The notes under the pieces: generated by a model
The model's input: only the letters and a program-made list of their open reading frames with translations
Databases searched by the model: none
Told to the model about the DNA's origin: nothing
Part shown: positions 1 through 11,538 of the stretch, piece by piece
Numbering within the stretch: the first letter of the stretch is position 1
Layout of the letters: the number at the start of each line of letters is the position of its first letter
Source of the DNA: Anaerolineales bacterium
GTDB taxonomy: Bacteria; Chloroflexota; Anaerolineae; Anaerolineales; Villigracilaceae
Assembly (NCBI GenBank): GCA_020060625.1
Contig: JAGUZU010000115.1
Location: forward strand, 1 to 64,000
DNA: 64,000 bases
Direction: 5' to 3'
Program-made: the position numbers and the translations under genes

Positions 1-980
<980 letters not shown>

Positions 981-1272
981 AAAATATCACTCTTGCGAGT
1001 GTTAGTTACGGATTTACTGGTTCAACAAAATGTTGCTTCCTATCACTTTTCAGTTGTTAAGGTGCTTGCCAATTGAGCGGACGCTATTTTATCTGCCCAA
1101 CAACCGTCTGTCAAGGATTCGCACAGACGAAAACACCGATGCCTTTCCTTCCGCATCGGCTCATCAGACTGCAAAACCCTTCTGCTTTGTGTCTCTGATG
1201 TAAGACGGTTTCTCAGTTGTCAACGATCTGTCTTGGGAGACGAAATCTTTTGTTTTGTACTGGCGAATGATG

Positions 1273-1300
1273 ATTATATGTATTTCTCCCACTTTGTCAA
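1273..1300 (-). promoter_or_regulatory. Sigma70-type promoter upstream of 16S rRNA
   Basis: Minus strand reads TTGACA-N16-TATAAT (-35 at 1295-1300, -10 at 1273-1278), both consensus hexamers. Confidence 0.75.
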
Positions 1301-1341
1301 TACCTGCCAGACAATTAAACCTTAAAAAATCGCATCAATTT

Positions 1342-1795
1342 TCAAACTGATTCGCCGAACTCCATCGCATACGACTCGATCATTCGGGCCGCCTCCCCAA
1401 CCCCATCCTCGCCTCGTATTATCTGACCTGTAGCCTGCGCCCGCTCAAGAACAATCTTCGACCCCGCCTCAGGCATGGCGCTGACCATTCCTTCCACCGA
1501 AAGTTGACTTGCACGAATCGGCTTGGGACCAACGCCAATGGCATGGATTCTGCTTCCCCAAAGCGGCTGGTCTGTCGTGAACGGCGCAACGACTTGCGGA
1601 ATGCTTGACAACAACCCATTTGAAGGGATGACAAAGTTTTCGCTTAGACAATCCTGTTTTGCGGCGGACTTGTTCAAATCCCATCCTTGATGTCAGCATG
1701 GTGATGTTGGGGTAATCGCCTGTGGGCGTGAACATGGGAAAGGTTTGAATGTGAATATCGGGGATGTTCATCTTTGGACGATGGACCATTGACAA
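1342..1795 (-). pseudogene. Glycosyltransferase (GT1/UGT-like) remnant, frameshifted and truncated
   Basis: One frame carries PMFTPTGDYPNITMLTSRMGFEQ; another carries the UGT-like C-terminus SIPQVVAPFTTDQPLWGSRIHAIGVGPKPI. The catalytic middle and N-terminus are missing. Confidence 0.6.
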
Positions 1796-1824
1796 TTGTC
1801 CATCGTCTACGGTCTATCGTCTGT
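1776..1824. repeat. 7-bp-period degenerate tandem array with complementary arms
   Basis: GGACGAT GGACCAT TGACAAT TGTCCAT CGTCTAC GGTCTAT CGTCTGT, in phase up to the recR stop codon. Confidence 0.8.
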
Positions 1825-2429
1825 CAGTTCATTTCCTGCCTGCCAGACAATGCTCGCAGCAAAGTGTTTTGATCGGCATATTCCAAATCACCGCCGACGG
1901 GCAGACCGCGCGCAAGGCGGGTGACTTTGACGCCCATCGGCTCGAGTTGTCCACGAAGATAGAGCGCGGTTGCGTCACCTTCCATGCTGGGATTGGTGGC
2001 GATGATAACCTCTCCCACTCCCCCACGCGCCACGCGTTCGGCAAGTTGCTTGATCTTCAGATCGTCAGGACCGACGCCTTCGATGGGAGATAAAACTCCC
2101 TGCAGGACGTGATACTTTCCGTGAAAGCCGCCCGTGCGTTCGAGCGCAAGAACATCCAAAGATTCCTCAACGACGCAGATGAGAGATGAATCTCGTTTTT
2201 GCGATTCGCAAACCTCGCAACGTTCACGCCCTGCGTCGGTAATGTTGAAACATTCCGAGCAGAAGGCGGTGTTGGCTTTGAGATTCGCCAGCGCCGTGGA
2301 CAAATCCTGCGCGACATCTTCGGGTGCGCGAAGCAGATAAAACGCCAAACGCGAAGCAGACTTGGGTCCGATGCCAGGCAGGCGTTCGAGGGCGGTGACG
2401 AGGGATTGAATGGATTCAGGGAGAAGCAT
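1824..2429 (-). CDS. recR: Recombination mediator RecR
   Basis: LPGIGPKSASRLAFYLL, a C4 zinc motif (CSECFNITDAGRERCEVC) and a Toprim region; next to ybaB and dnaX. Confidence 0.96.
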   Translation of the reverse strand: MLLPESIQSLVTALERLPGIGPKSASRLAFYLLRAPEDVAQDLSTALANLKANTAFCSECFNITDAGRERCEVCESQKRDSSLICVVEESLDVLALERTGGFHGKYHVLQGVLSPIEGVGPDDLKIKQLAERVARGGVGEVIIATNPSMEGDATALYLRGQLEPMGVKVTRLARGLPVGGDLEYADQNTLLRALSGRQEMN

Positions 2430-2439
2430 GGTTTATTTA

Positions 2440-2534
2440 TGTCGTTGCGAGGGCGCTCTTGCTCTTTGCCCGAAGCAATCTCCTAATTCCTTGGGGATTG
2501 CTTCGTCGGGAAGAACACCCTCCTCGCAATGACA
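2440..2534. repeat. Dispersed palindromic element, GTCATTGCGAGG...CCTCGCAATGACA family, copy 1
   Basis: Terminal inverted repeats (tgtcgttgcgaggg / ctcgcaatgaca) and an internal inverted pair gaagcaatctcc / ggggattgcttcg. Confidence 0.85.
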
Positions 2535-2540
2535 TTAATA

Positions 2541-2870
2541 TTAGAAAGGCATCCCGCCCGCCAGCGGGCCCATCAACTTCTGTTGAAGTTCACGCGATTG
2601 ATCGAGCGCCATGTTGACAGCGGATAAGACCATGTCTTGCAGCATTTCGGCGTCTGCGTCTTTGAGGAAATCGGGGGAAATCTCAACCGATTTGCATTTC
2701 TGGTCGCCCGTCATGACGACTTTGATCGCGCCGCCGCCCGCCGTTGCGGATACGGTCTCTTCGGCAAGTCTCGCTTGCGCTTCTTCCATTTGTTGTTGCA
2801 GTTTTTGCAACTGCTGCATCATTCCGCCCTGTCCGCCCATGGCGGGTGCTTTGTTAAATCCTTTTGCCAT
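2541..2870 (-). CDS. ybaB: YbaB/EbfC family nucleoid-associated protein
   Basis: Small Gln/Lys-rich protein with the YbaB C-terminus (VEISPDFLKDADAEMLQDMVLSAVNMAL); synteny with recR and dnaX. Confidence 0.93.
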   Translation of the reverse strand: MAKGFNKAPAMGGQGGMMQQLQKLQQQMEEAQARLAEETVSATAGGGAIKVVMTGDQKCKSVEISPDFLKDADAEMLQDMVLSAVNMALDQSRELQQKLMGPLAGGMPF

Positions 2871-2880
2871 AATTAAACCT

Positions 2881-2936
2881 CGTTATTCGATATTCGTTGT
2901 TCGATATTCGACACCCGCTTACCGAGTATCGAATAT
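2881..2936. repeat. 7-bp-period degenerate tandem array
   Basis: CGTTATT CGATATT CGTTGTT CGATATT CGACACC CGCTTAC CGAGTAT CGAATAT between ybaB and dnaX. Confidence 0.8.
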
Positions 2937-2943
2937 CGTGTTC

Positions 2944-4500
2944 CTACTCATCCATATCCACGATCTCGCCACCATGCTGGATCGCGGCGGCGACCATGCC
3001 GTCTTGCGAAACGTGCGCGGGGAGTTTGCCTTTGGCGTTGGTGACCACACAGCGCACAGACAAATCCACATGGAAGTGGTCTTTGATGAGGCGCTGGATG
3101 GTTTCGATCTGGTCGGGTTTGTTGAGTTTTTCCACCAGCACGTCGCTTGCCATGCCGAGGATGAGGGTCTTGCCTTGCACGTCGATCATCTTGACCGAGT
3201 TCATCAACGCGCCGAGATTTGCCTGGGCTTTGGGAAGCGTGTTGATGAGCGACTTCCACGCTTTGACGATGTCGCCCGAGTTGAGCGCTGGCTTCTCTTC
3301 GGGACTCAACGCTTCTTTCTTAACTTCGGGCTTGGATTCTGCTGCGGGAGCGGATACAGGCTCGGGCGGAGTCCGAGGCGCCCCCCCTTGCGTCCCCCCC
3401 AAGGTTGGGGGGGATTGAGGGGGGGTATCGTCCACGATCTCCGCAAGGGCGAGTTCCAGACTCAAAGAGGGCTGCCATCCGCCTCTTAGATCTGTCGCCG
3501 CATTGTTGAATATTTTCATCATGCGCAGAACATCTGTGGACGTGAACGCTTTGGCGTGCGACTCCATTTGGGTTTTGACTTCGCGCGTGGCTTCGACTTG
3601 CTCGGCGTTGCCCATTTGAATGAGCATCAGCCCGCGCAGGTATTCGACAATTTGACGCGCCAGCGAGCGGGGATCGGCTCCCGAATCGAGGGCGTGATGG
3701 ATGGTTTCGAGTCCGCGCGCGGGTTGATGGTCGAGGATGGAGGCGATGACATCCAGAACGGTTTGGCTGGTAGCCGTGCCGAGGACTTGCTGCGCGAGAG
3801 CAAGCGTAATTTTTGTACCCGTGGAAGAAAGCTGGTCGAGCAGCGATTGCGCGTCGCGCATTCCACCCGCTGATTGACGGGCGATGAGCGTGAGCGCTTC
3901 TTCGTCGGCTTGGATGTTTTCGGAGGCGGCGATTTCTTTTAAGTTGGAAACAATTTCATCAACGGGGACGCGGCGGAACTCGTGGCGCTGACAACGTGAG
4001 AGTACTGTCGCGGGGATTTTATGAATTTCAGTCGTCGCCAAAACGAAGATGGCATGAGGCGGGGGTTCTTCGAGAGTCTTAAGAAGCGCGTTGAATGCTC
4101 CGCCCGACATCATGTGAACTTCATCGATAATATAGACTTTATATTTTCCCTGTGTGGGAGCGAAATTTATCTTATCCCGCAAATCTCTGACATCGTCAAC
4201 GCCATTATTCGAAGCCGCGTCAATTTCGATCAAATCCATAAAGCGATTTTCGTTGACGGCTTTGCAGTGATCACATTCGTTGCACGGACGTTGTTTTGGG
4301 TCTTCGTTGAGACAGTTGACCGCCTTCGCCAGCAAGCGCGCGACGGTGGTCTTGCCCGTTCCACGCGGACCTGCAAAAAGGTAGGCGTGACCGACTCGGT
4401 CTGCCTTGATGGAGTTGGTCAACGTCTGGATGACGTGATCTTGTCCGATGACGGTGTCCCATTGTTTGGGACGGTACTTGCGGTAGAGGGCTTGGGTCAT
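2944..4500 (-). CDS. dnaX: DNA polymerase III subunit gamma/tau
   Basis: YRKYRPKQWDTVIGQDHVIQTL, Walker A GPRGTGKTTVARLLAKAVNC, zinc-binding CNECDHC. Confidence 0.96.
   Translation of the reverse strand: MTQALYRKYRPKQWDTVIGQDHVIQTLTNSIKADRVGHAYLFAGPRGTGKTTVARLLAKAVNCLNEDPKQRPCNECDHCKAVNENRFMDLIEIDAASNNGVDDVRDLRDKINFAPTQGKYKVYIIDEVHMMSGGAFNALLKTLEEPPPHAIFVLATTEIHKIPATVLSRCQRHEFRRVPVDEIVSNLKEIAASENIQADEEALTLIARQSAGGMRDAQSLLDQLSSTGTKITLALAQQVLGTATSQTVLDVIASILDHQPARGLETIHHALDSGADPRSLARQIVEYLRGLMLIQMGNAEQVEATREVKTQMESHAKAFTSTDVLRMMKIFNNAATDLRGGWQPSLSLELALAEIVDDTPPQSPPTLGGTQGGAPRTPPEPVSAPAAESKPEVKKEALSPEEKPALNSGDIVKAWKSLINTLPKAQANLGALMNSVKMIDVQGKTLILGMASDVLVEKLNKPDQIETIQRLIKDHFHVDLSVRCVVTNAKGKLPAHVSQDGMVAAAIQHGGEIVDMDE
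3381..3426. repeat. G/C-tract palindromic element embedded in dnaX
   Basis: ccccccttgcgtcccccccaaggttgggggggattgagggggg; translates as PPQSPPTLGGTQGG in the variable tau region. Confidence 0.75.
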
Positions 4501-4504
4501 TTTA

Positions 4505-4690
4505 GGTTTCAGATGTCAAGTATCAGGTTACAGGTTGAAGGTTACAGGTTGAAGGTTACAGGTTGAAGGTTACAGGTTGAAGGTTACAGGTTGAAGGTTA
4601 CAGGTTGAAGGTCGAAGGTCGGACGATATTCGATAATCGAAATTCGAATATCCAGTAAACGTATATCGTTTTACGGAACACGATATACGG
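4505..4690. repeat. Long in-phase 7-bp tandem array (GGTTACA/GGTTGAA grading into CGATATT-type heptads)
   Basis: From 4526: (GGTTACA GGTTGAA)x6, GGTCGAA, GGTCGGA, CGATATT, CGATAAT, CGAAATT, CGAATAT; phase appears kept on both sides. Confidence 0.9.
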
Positions 4691-5162
4691 CTCTTAAGTT
4701 CCCTTGCGCATCGAACAGCCTTGCATTCTCGCCAGAACTCCAAATGGCATCGCCTAAGCCCCAGTACAGGTCAATGACGGTATCTGTGCCTGCGTTGGTG
4801 TGGACTTGCACGGCGCCGTTGGGATACAACGTGAGTTTTGGGAACGTAAAGGTATTGCCGTTCTCATCCTTTAACTGCCAGGACGCCAAATCCAACTCAC
4901 CTTCGCCTTCAAACTTGATGACGACAATCTCGGAATTCACCGCCCCTGCGCCGACCACACTGCTGATCTTCACGGGAACGTCCGTTTGCAGTTCATCGCT
5001 GGTCACAGCGCCCGCGTCACTGACAGGAGCAGGTTGCTGTGCCACAGCGGGCTGGCTGACTGCGCGGGAATTGCGGTCATACCAGAATAGGATTCCGCCC
5101 GTCACGCTCGCCGAAACGAAGACATTCAACAGCAGGTATTGGATGAGTTTTCTGCGATCCAT
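4671..5162 (-). CDS. Membrane-anchored lamin-tail-domain (LTD) protein
   Basis: N-terminal TM helix, then LDLASWQLKDENGNTFTFPKLTLYPNGAVQVHTNAGTDT...LYWG, typical of LTD. Confidence 0.75.
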   Translation of the reverse strand: MDRRKLIQYLLLNVFVSASVTGGILFWYDRNSRAVSQPAVAQQPAPVSDAGAVTSDELQTDVPVKISSVVGAGAVNSEIVVIKFEGEGELDLASWQLKDENGNTFTFPKLTLYPNGAVQVHTNAGTDTVIDLYWGLGDAIWSSGENARLFDAQGNLRAVYRVP

Positions 5163-5193
5163 GATGTGCGAATCATAGCACAGAATTGTGGAT

Positions 5194-5291
5194 TGTCATT
5201 GTGAGCCGCGCTCTTGTTCTTCGCGGCGAAGCAATCTCATGATTAACTGGGGGATTGCTTCGGGCGGGAGAACACCGCCCTCGCAATGACA
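5194..5291. repeat. Dispersed palindromic element, GTCATTGCGAGG family, copy 2
   Basis: tgtcattgtgag...gaagcaatctc...gggattgcttcg...cctcgcaatgaca. Confidence 0.85.
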
Positions 5292-5294
5292 TGG

Positions 5295-6236
5295 CTACTT
5301 CTTCATGGAAATGGCAACCCAATCCTTCATTTGACGGATCTCGCCTCGCTTCAACCCCTTGGCTTGACCAGCCTCTATGACATTTTCCGCCTGATGATCG
5401 AGAATCCCACTTAAGATGATCTCACCATCTGGCTCGATCAAGTCTGCCAGCCCCGCATCGAAGAGACGGATAAGCACGGGCGCAAGGATATTCGCCACTA
5501 CCAACGGCGCAGACTTGAACGGGAAGTTGCCCTGCAAAATCTCAGCCACCGAACCCTGCCCAAGCAGAAGTTCCTCCCCCACCCCATTGACATTCGCATT
5601 CTCGCGCGAATTCCTGACAGACTCAATGTCAATATCCACGCCGAGGACGGAGGTTGCGCCGAGCTTAATAGCAGCAATGGATAAGATTCCTGAACCACAT
5701 CCTACGTCGATACAGGAAAGAGGAAAGATGAAAGAATCGCCTTCTTTTGTCTTTCTTCTTTCCTCAAATGATATTTCCATCAACTCCAAACACAACTGCG
5801 TGGTCGGATGCGTGCCTGTGCCAAACGCCATACCCGGATCAATTTTTATGGGAGTTCGTTTCGGATCGGGATTCTCCAGCCACGCAGGCAGGATCAGGAG
5901 TCGCTCACCGATGAGAATCGGCTTGTAGTGCTGCTTCCAGGCTTCCATCCAGTTTTGATCCGCGATCTGTTTGTAGGTGGGAGTCGGTACGGGTGTAATC
6001 ATCCCCAAATAATAGAGCGATTCCTCTATTTTCTGTCGCATCTCTTCGAGTTGATCGTTGACTTCCAAGTACGCGCGGACAGTGATGGGACCCGTTGCCG
6101 TACCTTCATCCTCGTCGTTGACAAAACGCACGCCCTGCTCGGTCATGACGCCGTTGGGCGCAAATCGTGCCAGCACATCTGCAACGGATTCGGCGAGGTC
6201 GCCATCTACGGTCAGGGAAACTTCAAGCCAGTTCAT
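5295..6236 (-). CDS. prmA: Ribosomal protein L11 methyltransferase
   Basis: PGMAFGTGTHPTTQLCLELM, DVGCGSGILSIAAIKLGA, VVANILAPVL motifs. Confidence 0.95.
   Translation of the reverse strand: MNWLEVSLTVDGDLAESVADVLARFAPNGVMTEQGVRFVNDEDEGTATGPITVRAYLEVNDQLEEMRQKIEESLYYLGMITPVPTPTYKQIADQNWMEAWKQHYKPILIGERLLILPAWLENPDPKRTPIKIDPGMAFGTGTHPTTQLCLELMEISFEERRKTKEGDSFIFPLSCIDVGCGSGILSIAAIKLGATSVLGVDIDIESVRNSRENANVNGVGEELLLGQGSVAEILQGNFPFKSAPLVVANILAPVLIRLFDAGLADLIEPDGEIILSGILDHQAENVIEAGQAKGLKRGEIRQMKDWVAISMKK
5716..5764. repeat. 7-bp-period hairpin array inside prmA
   Basis: GGAAAGA GGAAAGA TGAAAGA ATCGCCT TCTTTTG TCTTTCT TCTTTCC; encodes part of a poorly conserved-looking stretch just before the SAM-binding DVGCGSG motif. 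Confidence 0.75.
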
Positions 6237-6574
6237 TTTTTGTCCGCCTTATAAAATCGAATCTGCGCTTTCTCAAGTGTAACCAAGCCCGCCTTGATAT
6301 GCGGGTCAATGATTTCAAGAAATGCTTCGAGGCGTTCCCTCGTATCTACGACCTCGACAACGATGGGCAAATCCTCTGAAAGACGTTCGATCTTGAAGGT
6401 TTGAATGACGCGGGTGTTCGCGCCAAAGCCCATCATGCCACGCAGGACGGTTGCGCCTGCCAAACCGCGGTCACGGGCTTGCAGGACGATCCATTCGTAG
6501 AGCGGTTTATGTTCGTGTTTGTCAGACTCGCCGATGAAAATACGGAGCAGGCAGCCTTCTTCAGGTAGTTGCAT
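6233..6574 (-). CDS. DUF190 family protein
   Basis: LRIFIGESDKHEHKPLYEWIVLQARDRGLAGATVLRGMMGFG; adjacent to crcB. Confidence 0.9.
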   Translation of the reverse strand: MQLPEEGCLLRIFIGESDKHEHKPLYEWIVLQARDRGLAGATVLRGMMGFGANTRVIQTFKIERLSEDLPIVVEVVDTRERLEAFLEIIDPHIKAGLVTLEKAQIRFYKADKK

Positions 6575-6576
6575 GA

Positions 6577-6960
6577 TTACCTCCAGATCAAATACGAGAC
6601 GGTACGTCCCAGCCAGACGGCAAATAGACCGATGACCACGTTCGCGCCAATATTCGCCAATGCGCTCATCATCTGACTATCACGCGCCAGATTCAATGTT
6701 TCATTTCCAAATGATGAAAAAGTGGTGAAGCCGCCGAGAATGCCGACAAAAACAAACAGGCGCGACTCACTGGTGAAGAGACCACGGCTTTCCGCAAGTT
6801 GGGCAAGAAAACCGATAATGAAACAACCGAGCAAATTGACCGCCAGCGTCCCATACGGAAAGCCGACACTTTTTGTGGCTTGCTGCATGTATCCGCTGAC
6901 GGTGTATCTCAGCACTGAACCAATAAACCCGCCAATACCGACAAGAAGAATGTTTGTCAT
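6577..6960 (-). CDS. crcB: Fluoride channel/exporter CrcB
   Basis: GGFIGSVLRYTVSGYM, FPYGTLAVNLLGCFIIGFL, GILGGFTTFSSFGNET. Confidence 0.95.
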   Translation of the reverse strand: MTNILLVGIGGFIGSVLRYTVSGYMQQATKSVGFPYGTLAVNLLGCFIIGFLAQLAESRGLFTSESRLFVFVGILGGFTTFSSFGNETLNLARDSQMMSALANIGANVVIGLFAVWLGRTVSYLIWR

Positions 6961-6972
6961 AAATACCTTTTT

Positions 6973-7063
6973 GGACGATGGACCATTGACCAAGGACGAT
7001 AGACGAACTTTCCATTGTCGCTGGTCTACCGTCTATCGTCAATTGTCCATCGTCTGTCGTCCG
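6973..7063. repeat. 7-bp-period hairpin array
   Basis: GGACGAT GGACCAT TGACCAA GGACGAT AGACGAA ... TCGTCAA TTGTCCA TCGTCTG TCGTCCG; runs into the 3' end of the NUDIX gene. Confidence 0.85.
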
Positions 7064-7509
7064 AGCGCTGCCCAGCGGATCAAATCCTTCTCCGCGAAGA
7101 GCATGATGGGCAGGTCATTCACATCGAAGTATTTCATCTCCGAAATTTCATGCGACGGTTTGAACTCGCCGCCTGTTATTTTACACAGATATGTGACACC
7201 AAGATGAGGAAATTCTCTTGCGCTAGCGACCTTCAACAATCGAATCACTTCGATCTGCATGCCTGTTTCTTCGTGAAACTCACGGACTACTGCCTTGATG
7301 GGTTGCTCCTTGTATTCAAGCGCCCCGCCGGGAATCCCCCACTCAAATTTGCGATAGGTATGTTTGAACAGCAGAATCCTCCCCTGCTCATCGAAAACCA
7401 GCGCCGATACACCCGCATTGAATTTTGGCTGGGTCAGTCTGGTGACAAGGACATGTACCCACATCGGTAACAAACGCCAGAGGCGCATTAAAGGTTTAAT
7501 CATGGTCAA
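7039..7509 (-). CDS. NUDIX hydrolase
   Basis: Nudix box GGALEYKEQPIKAVVREFHEETGM. Confidence 0.93.
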   Translation of the reverse strand: MTMIKPLMRLWRLLPMWVHVLVTRLTQPKFNAGVSALVFDEQGRILLFKHTYRKFEWGIPGGALEYKEQPIKAVVREFHEETGMQIEVIRLLKVASAREFPHLGVTYLCKITGGEFKPSHEISEMKYFDVNDLPIMLFAEKDLIRWAALGRQTMDN

Positions 7510-7532
7510 GCGATTATACAGGCATTACGAAC

Positions 7533-7588
7533 CGCAGAGGCGCAGAGAACTCAGAGTTTTTTCTCTGCGAACTCCGCGTCTCTGCGGT
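7533..7588. repeat. 8-bp-period hairpin array
   Basis: CGCAGAGG CGCAGAGA ACTCAGAG / CTCTGCGA ACTCCGCG TCTCTGCG, two complementary arms. Confidence 0.75.
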
Positions 7589-7623
7589 CAGAAAATAAAT
7601 CGAGCGGACATTCCATCCGCTCG

Positions 7624-7658
7624 TTCCATCGTCAATCGTCCGTTGTCCATCGTCGGCG
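7624..7658. repeat. 7-bp-period array next to the dnaJ stop codon
   Basis: TTCCATC GTCAATC GTCCGTT GTCCATC GTCGGCG. Confidence 0.65.
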
Positions 7659-7661
7659 GCG

Positions 7662-8780
7662 CTACCCGCCCAACGCCTCATTCAACCAATCCAGGAACCC
7701 CTTCTCCTGCGGCTTGACCGTCGTGCCGAGGCTCTCGGCTAGTGTCTCGAACAACGCGCGCTGTTCTTTCGTCAACTTGGTGGGAACCGCCACATTGACG
7801 ATCACACGCTGGTCGCCGCGGTCTTTGCGCCGTAAATAAGGCACGCCTTTGCCCCTCATCGTAAAGACCTTGCCCGGTTGTGTGCCAGCGGGAATTTTCA
7901 ACTTCTCGTCGCCGTCCAGGGTTGGCACTTCCACTTCCGCGCCGAGAACCGCTTGCGCCACGTTGATATCGAGGTTCAGCAGAATATCGTTCTCGCGACG
8001 TTTGAAGAACTGATGCGGTTTGACATCCAACACCAGATACAAACTGCCGTTCGGACCGCCGTATTCGCCCGGCGCGCCTTCTCCAGACAAACGGATCTGC
8101 GTGCCGTGGTCAACACCGGCGGGAATCGACACTTTCTTCCTGACCTTCTTACGCTCCAGACCGCTCCCGCGACAGGTCGTACAAGGCGACGAGATCGTCT
8201 CGCCGCGACCATTACAAGCGGGGCAGGTCGCCGTCTGCACCATCTGACCCAAAAAGGTCTGGCGCACCTGACGCACTTCACCTTGCCCGTTACAGGTCGA
8301 GCATTTCACAGGTGATGTGCCGGGTTCGGCTCCATTGCCGTTACAGCGCGAACAAGTCTCTTCGCGGGAAAACTCCACTTCTTTCTCCACGCCGAAGACC
8401 GCCTCCTCAAAGGTAAGCGAAACCTGCATTTGCAGATCCCGCCCACGGCGCGGAGAGCGGCGTGAACGTCGTCCAGTGGAAAAACCAAATCCGCTGAACA
8501 AGTCCTCGAAAATATCGTTGAAGTCAACGGTGTAATCGTGATATCCGCTGCCCATGCCGCCCAAGCCCGCCTTGCCAAAGCGGTCATAACGCGCGCGCTT
8601 CTCGGCATCCGAAAGCACACCGTACGCCTCGTTGACTTCCTTGAACTTCTCCTCGGCGTCGTGTTCCTTATTTACGTCGGGATGATACTGGCGCGCGAGT
8701 TTGCGGAACGCGGCTTTGATCTCGTCATCGCCCGCGTTCCGTCCCACTCCCAGAACATCGTAATAATCTTGGTTGCTCAT
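7662..8780 (-). CDS. dnaJ: Chaperone protein DnaJ
   Basis: J domain [33 protein letters not shown]; four CxxCxGxG-type zinc repeats. Confidence 0.97.
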   Translation of the reverse strand: MSNQDYYDVLGVGRNAGDDEIKAAFRKLARQYHPDVNKEHDAEEKFKEVNEAYGVLSDAEKRARYDRFGKAGLGGMGSGYHDYTVDFNDIFEDLFSGFGFSTGRRSRRSPRRGRDLQMQVSLTFEEAVFGVEKEVEFSREETCSRCNGNGAEPGTSPVKCSTCNGQGEVRQVRQTFLGQMVQTATCPACNGRGETISSPCTTCRGSGLERKKVRKKVSIPAGVDHGTQIRLSGEGAPGEYGGPNGSLYLVLDVKPHQFFKRRENDILLNLDINVAQAVLGAEVEVPTLDGDEKLKIPAGTQPGKVFTMRGKGVPYLRRKDRGDQRVIVNVAVPTKLTKEQRALFETLAESLGTTVKPQEKGFLDWLNEALGG

Positions 8781-8790
8781 ACTTCGTTCA

Positions 8791-8877
8791 TGTCATTGCG
8801 AGGAGGGCGCTCTCCCCGACGAAGCAATCCCCACATTGGCAGGAGATTGCTTCGGGCTGTCGCCCTTCGCAACGACA

Positions 8878-8878
<1 letters not shown>
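8791..8878. repeat. Dispersed palindromic element, GTCATTGCGAGG family, copy 3
   Basis: tgtcattgcgaggagg...gaagcaatcc...ggagattgcttcggg...cttcgcaacgacac. Confidence 0.85.
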
Positions 8879-10758
<1,880 letters not shown>

Positions 10759-10770
10759 GAGTTCTCCTAA

Positions 10771-10840
10771 GTTTCAGGTTGAAGGTTGAAGGTTGAAGGC
10801 TCAAAACTTTCAACCTGTAACCTTCAACCTTGAACCGAAT
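10771..10840. repeat. 7-bp-period hairpin array between dnaK and grpE
   Basis: GTTTCAG GTTGAAG GTTGAAG GTTGAAG GCTCAAA ACTTTCA ACCTGTA ACCTTCA ACCTTGA ACCGAAT. Confidence 0.85.
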
Positions 10841-11392
10841 TTACTGCGCCACTCTCACCATCGCGGGTCGGATCACGCGCTCGCCGAGCATGTATCCGTT
10901 TTGAACCACTTCGATCACGAATCCGCTTTCGACGCCGTCGGCGGGTTCGTGCGAGATCGCCTCGTGGAAGTTCGGGTCGAACGCCGCGCCCTTCGCCTCG
11001 ATGCGCTTCACGCCTTCGCTTTCGATGATCGTTTGCAGTTTTCGCACGATCAACTCGATGCCGCCCGCCCACGCATCGTCGTCGGGACGGTTTTGCAAGG
11101 CGCGCTCCAGATCGTCCAGCACGGGCAGCACCTTCTTGACGATGTCGCCCTTCATCGTTGACCTCATCAACTCGTTATCGCGTTCCACCCGCTTGCGATA
11201 ATTCTGAAACTCCGCCTGCGAGCGCAGCCAACTATCCTTGAATTCGGACGCCTTCGCCTCCGCCTCTTCAATCTGACGCTTCAACGCCTCAGACTCATCC
11301 GAGGCTTGCCCTGCCTCCTCAGGCATTTCCACCTCTGCGGCTTGAGTTTCTTTTATTTCTTCCTCGTGTTTGTGTTTCTTCTTATCGGTCAT
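10841..11392 (-). CDS. grpE: Nucleotide exchange factor GrpE
   Basis: SWLRSQAEFQNYRKRVERDNE and GYMLGERVIRPAMVRVA. Confidence 0.96.
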   Translation of the reverse strand: MTDKKKHKHEEEIKETQAAEVEMPEEAGQASDESEALKRQIEEAEAKASEFKDSWLRSQAEFQNYRKRVERDNELMRSTMKGDIVKKVLPVLDDLERALQNRPDDDAWAGGIELIVRKLQTIIESEGVKRIEAKGAAFDPNFHEAISHEPADGVESGFVIEVVQNGYMLGERVIRPAMVRVAQ

Positions 11393-11411
11393 ATTCTCAC
11401 TCTCGTTGTTA

Positions 11412-11532
11412 TGTCATTGCGAGGGCGGTGTTCTTCCGCCCAAAGCATCGCGTGGCGCCATGGCGACACAATCTCCAATAATGCAGGGGATTGCTTCGTC
11501 GCTGCGCTGAAGCGCCACTCCTCGCAATGACA
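11412..11532. repeat. Dispersed palindromic element, GTCATTGCGAGG family, copy 4
   Basis: TGTCATTGCGAGG...CCTCGCAATGACA terminal inverted repeats. Confidence 0.85.
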
Positions 11533-11538
11533 TGATTA

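Noticed and set aside
2611-3489. 292-aa plus-strand ORF across ybaB/dnaX
   Set aside because: Antisense to two conserved genes and runs through the heptad array and the C/G palindrome.
4505-4690. CRISPR array reading of the regular repeats
   Set aside because: The unit is 7 bp with no unique spacers of 25-40 bp and no cas genes nearby; the same applies to 23148-23266.
6960-7038. Fluoride riboswitch upstream of crcB
   Set aside because: The spacer is occupied by the heptad hairpin array and I could not find the conserved crcB-motif core; an Infernal search with the crcB RNA model would settle it.
11306-11530. Small ORF containing MSLRGRCSSAQSIAWRHGDT
   Set aside because: Translation of the GTCATTGCGAGG repeat element; the same SLRG peptide appears at 2199-2486 and 8538-9014 for the same reason.
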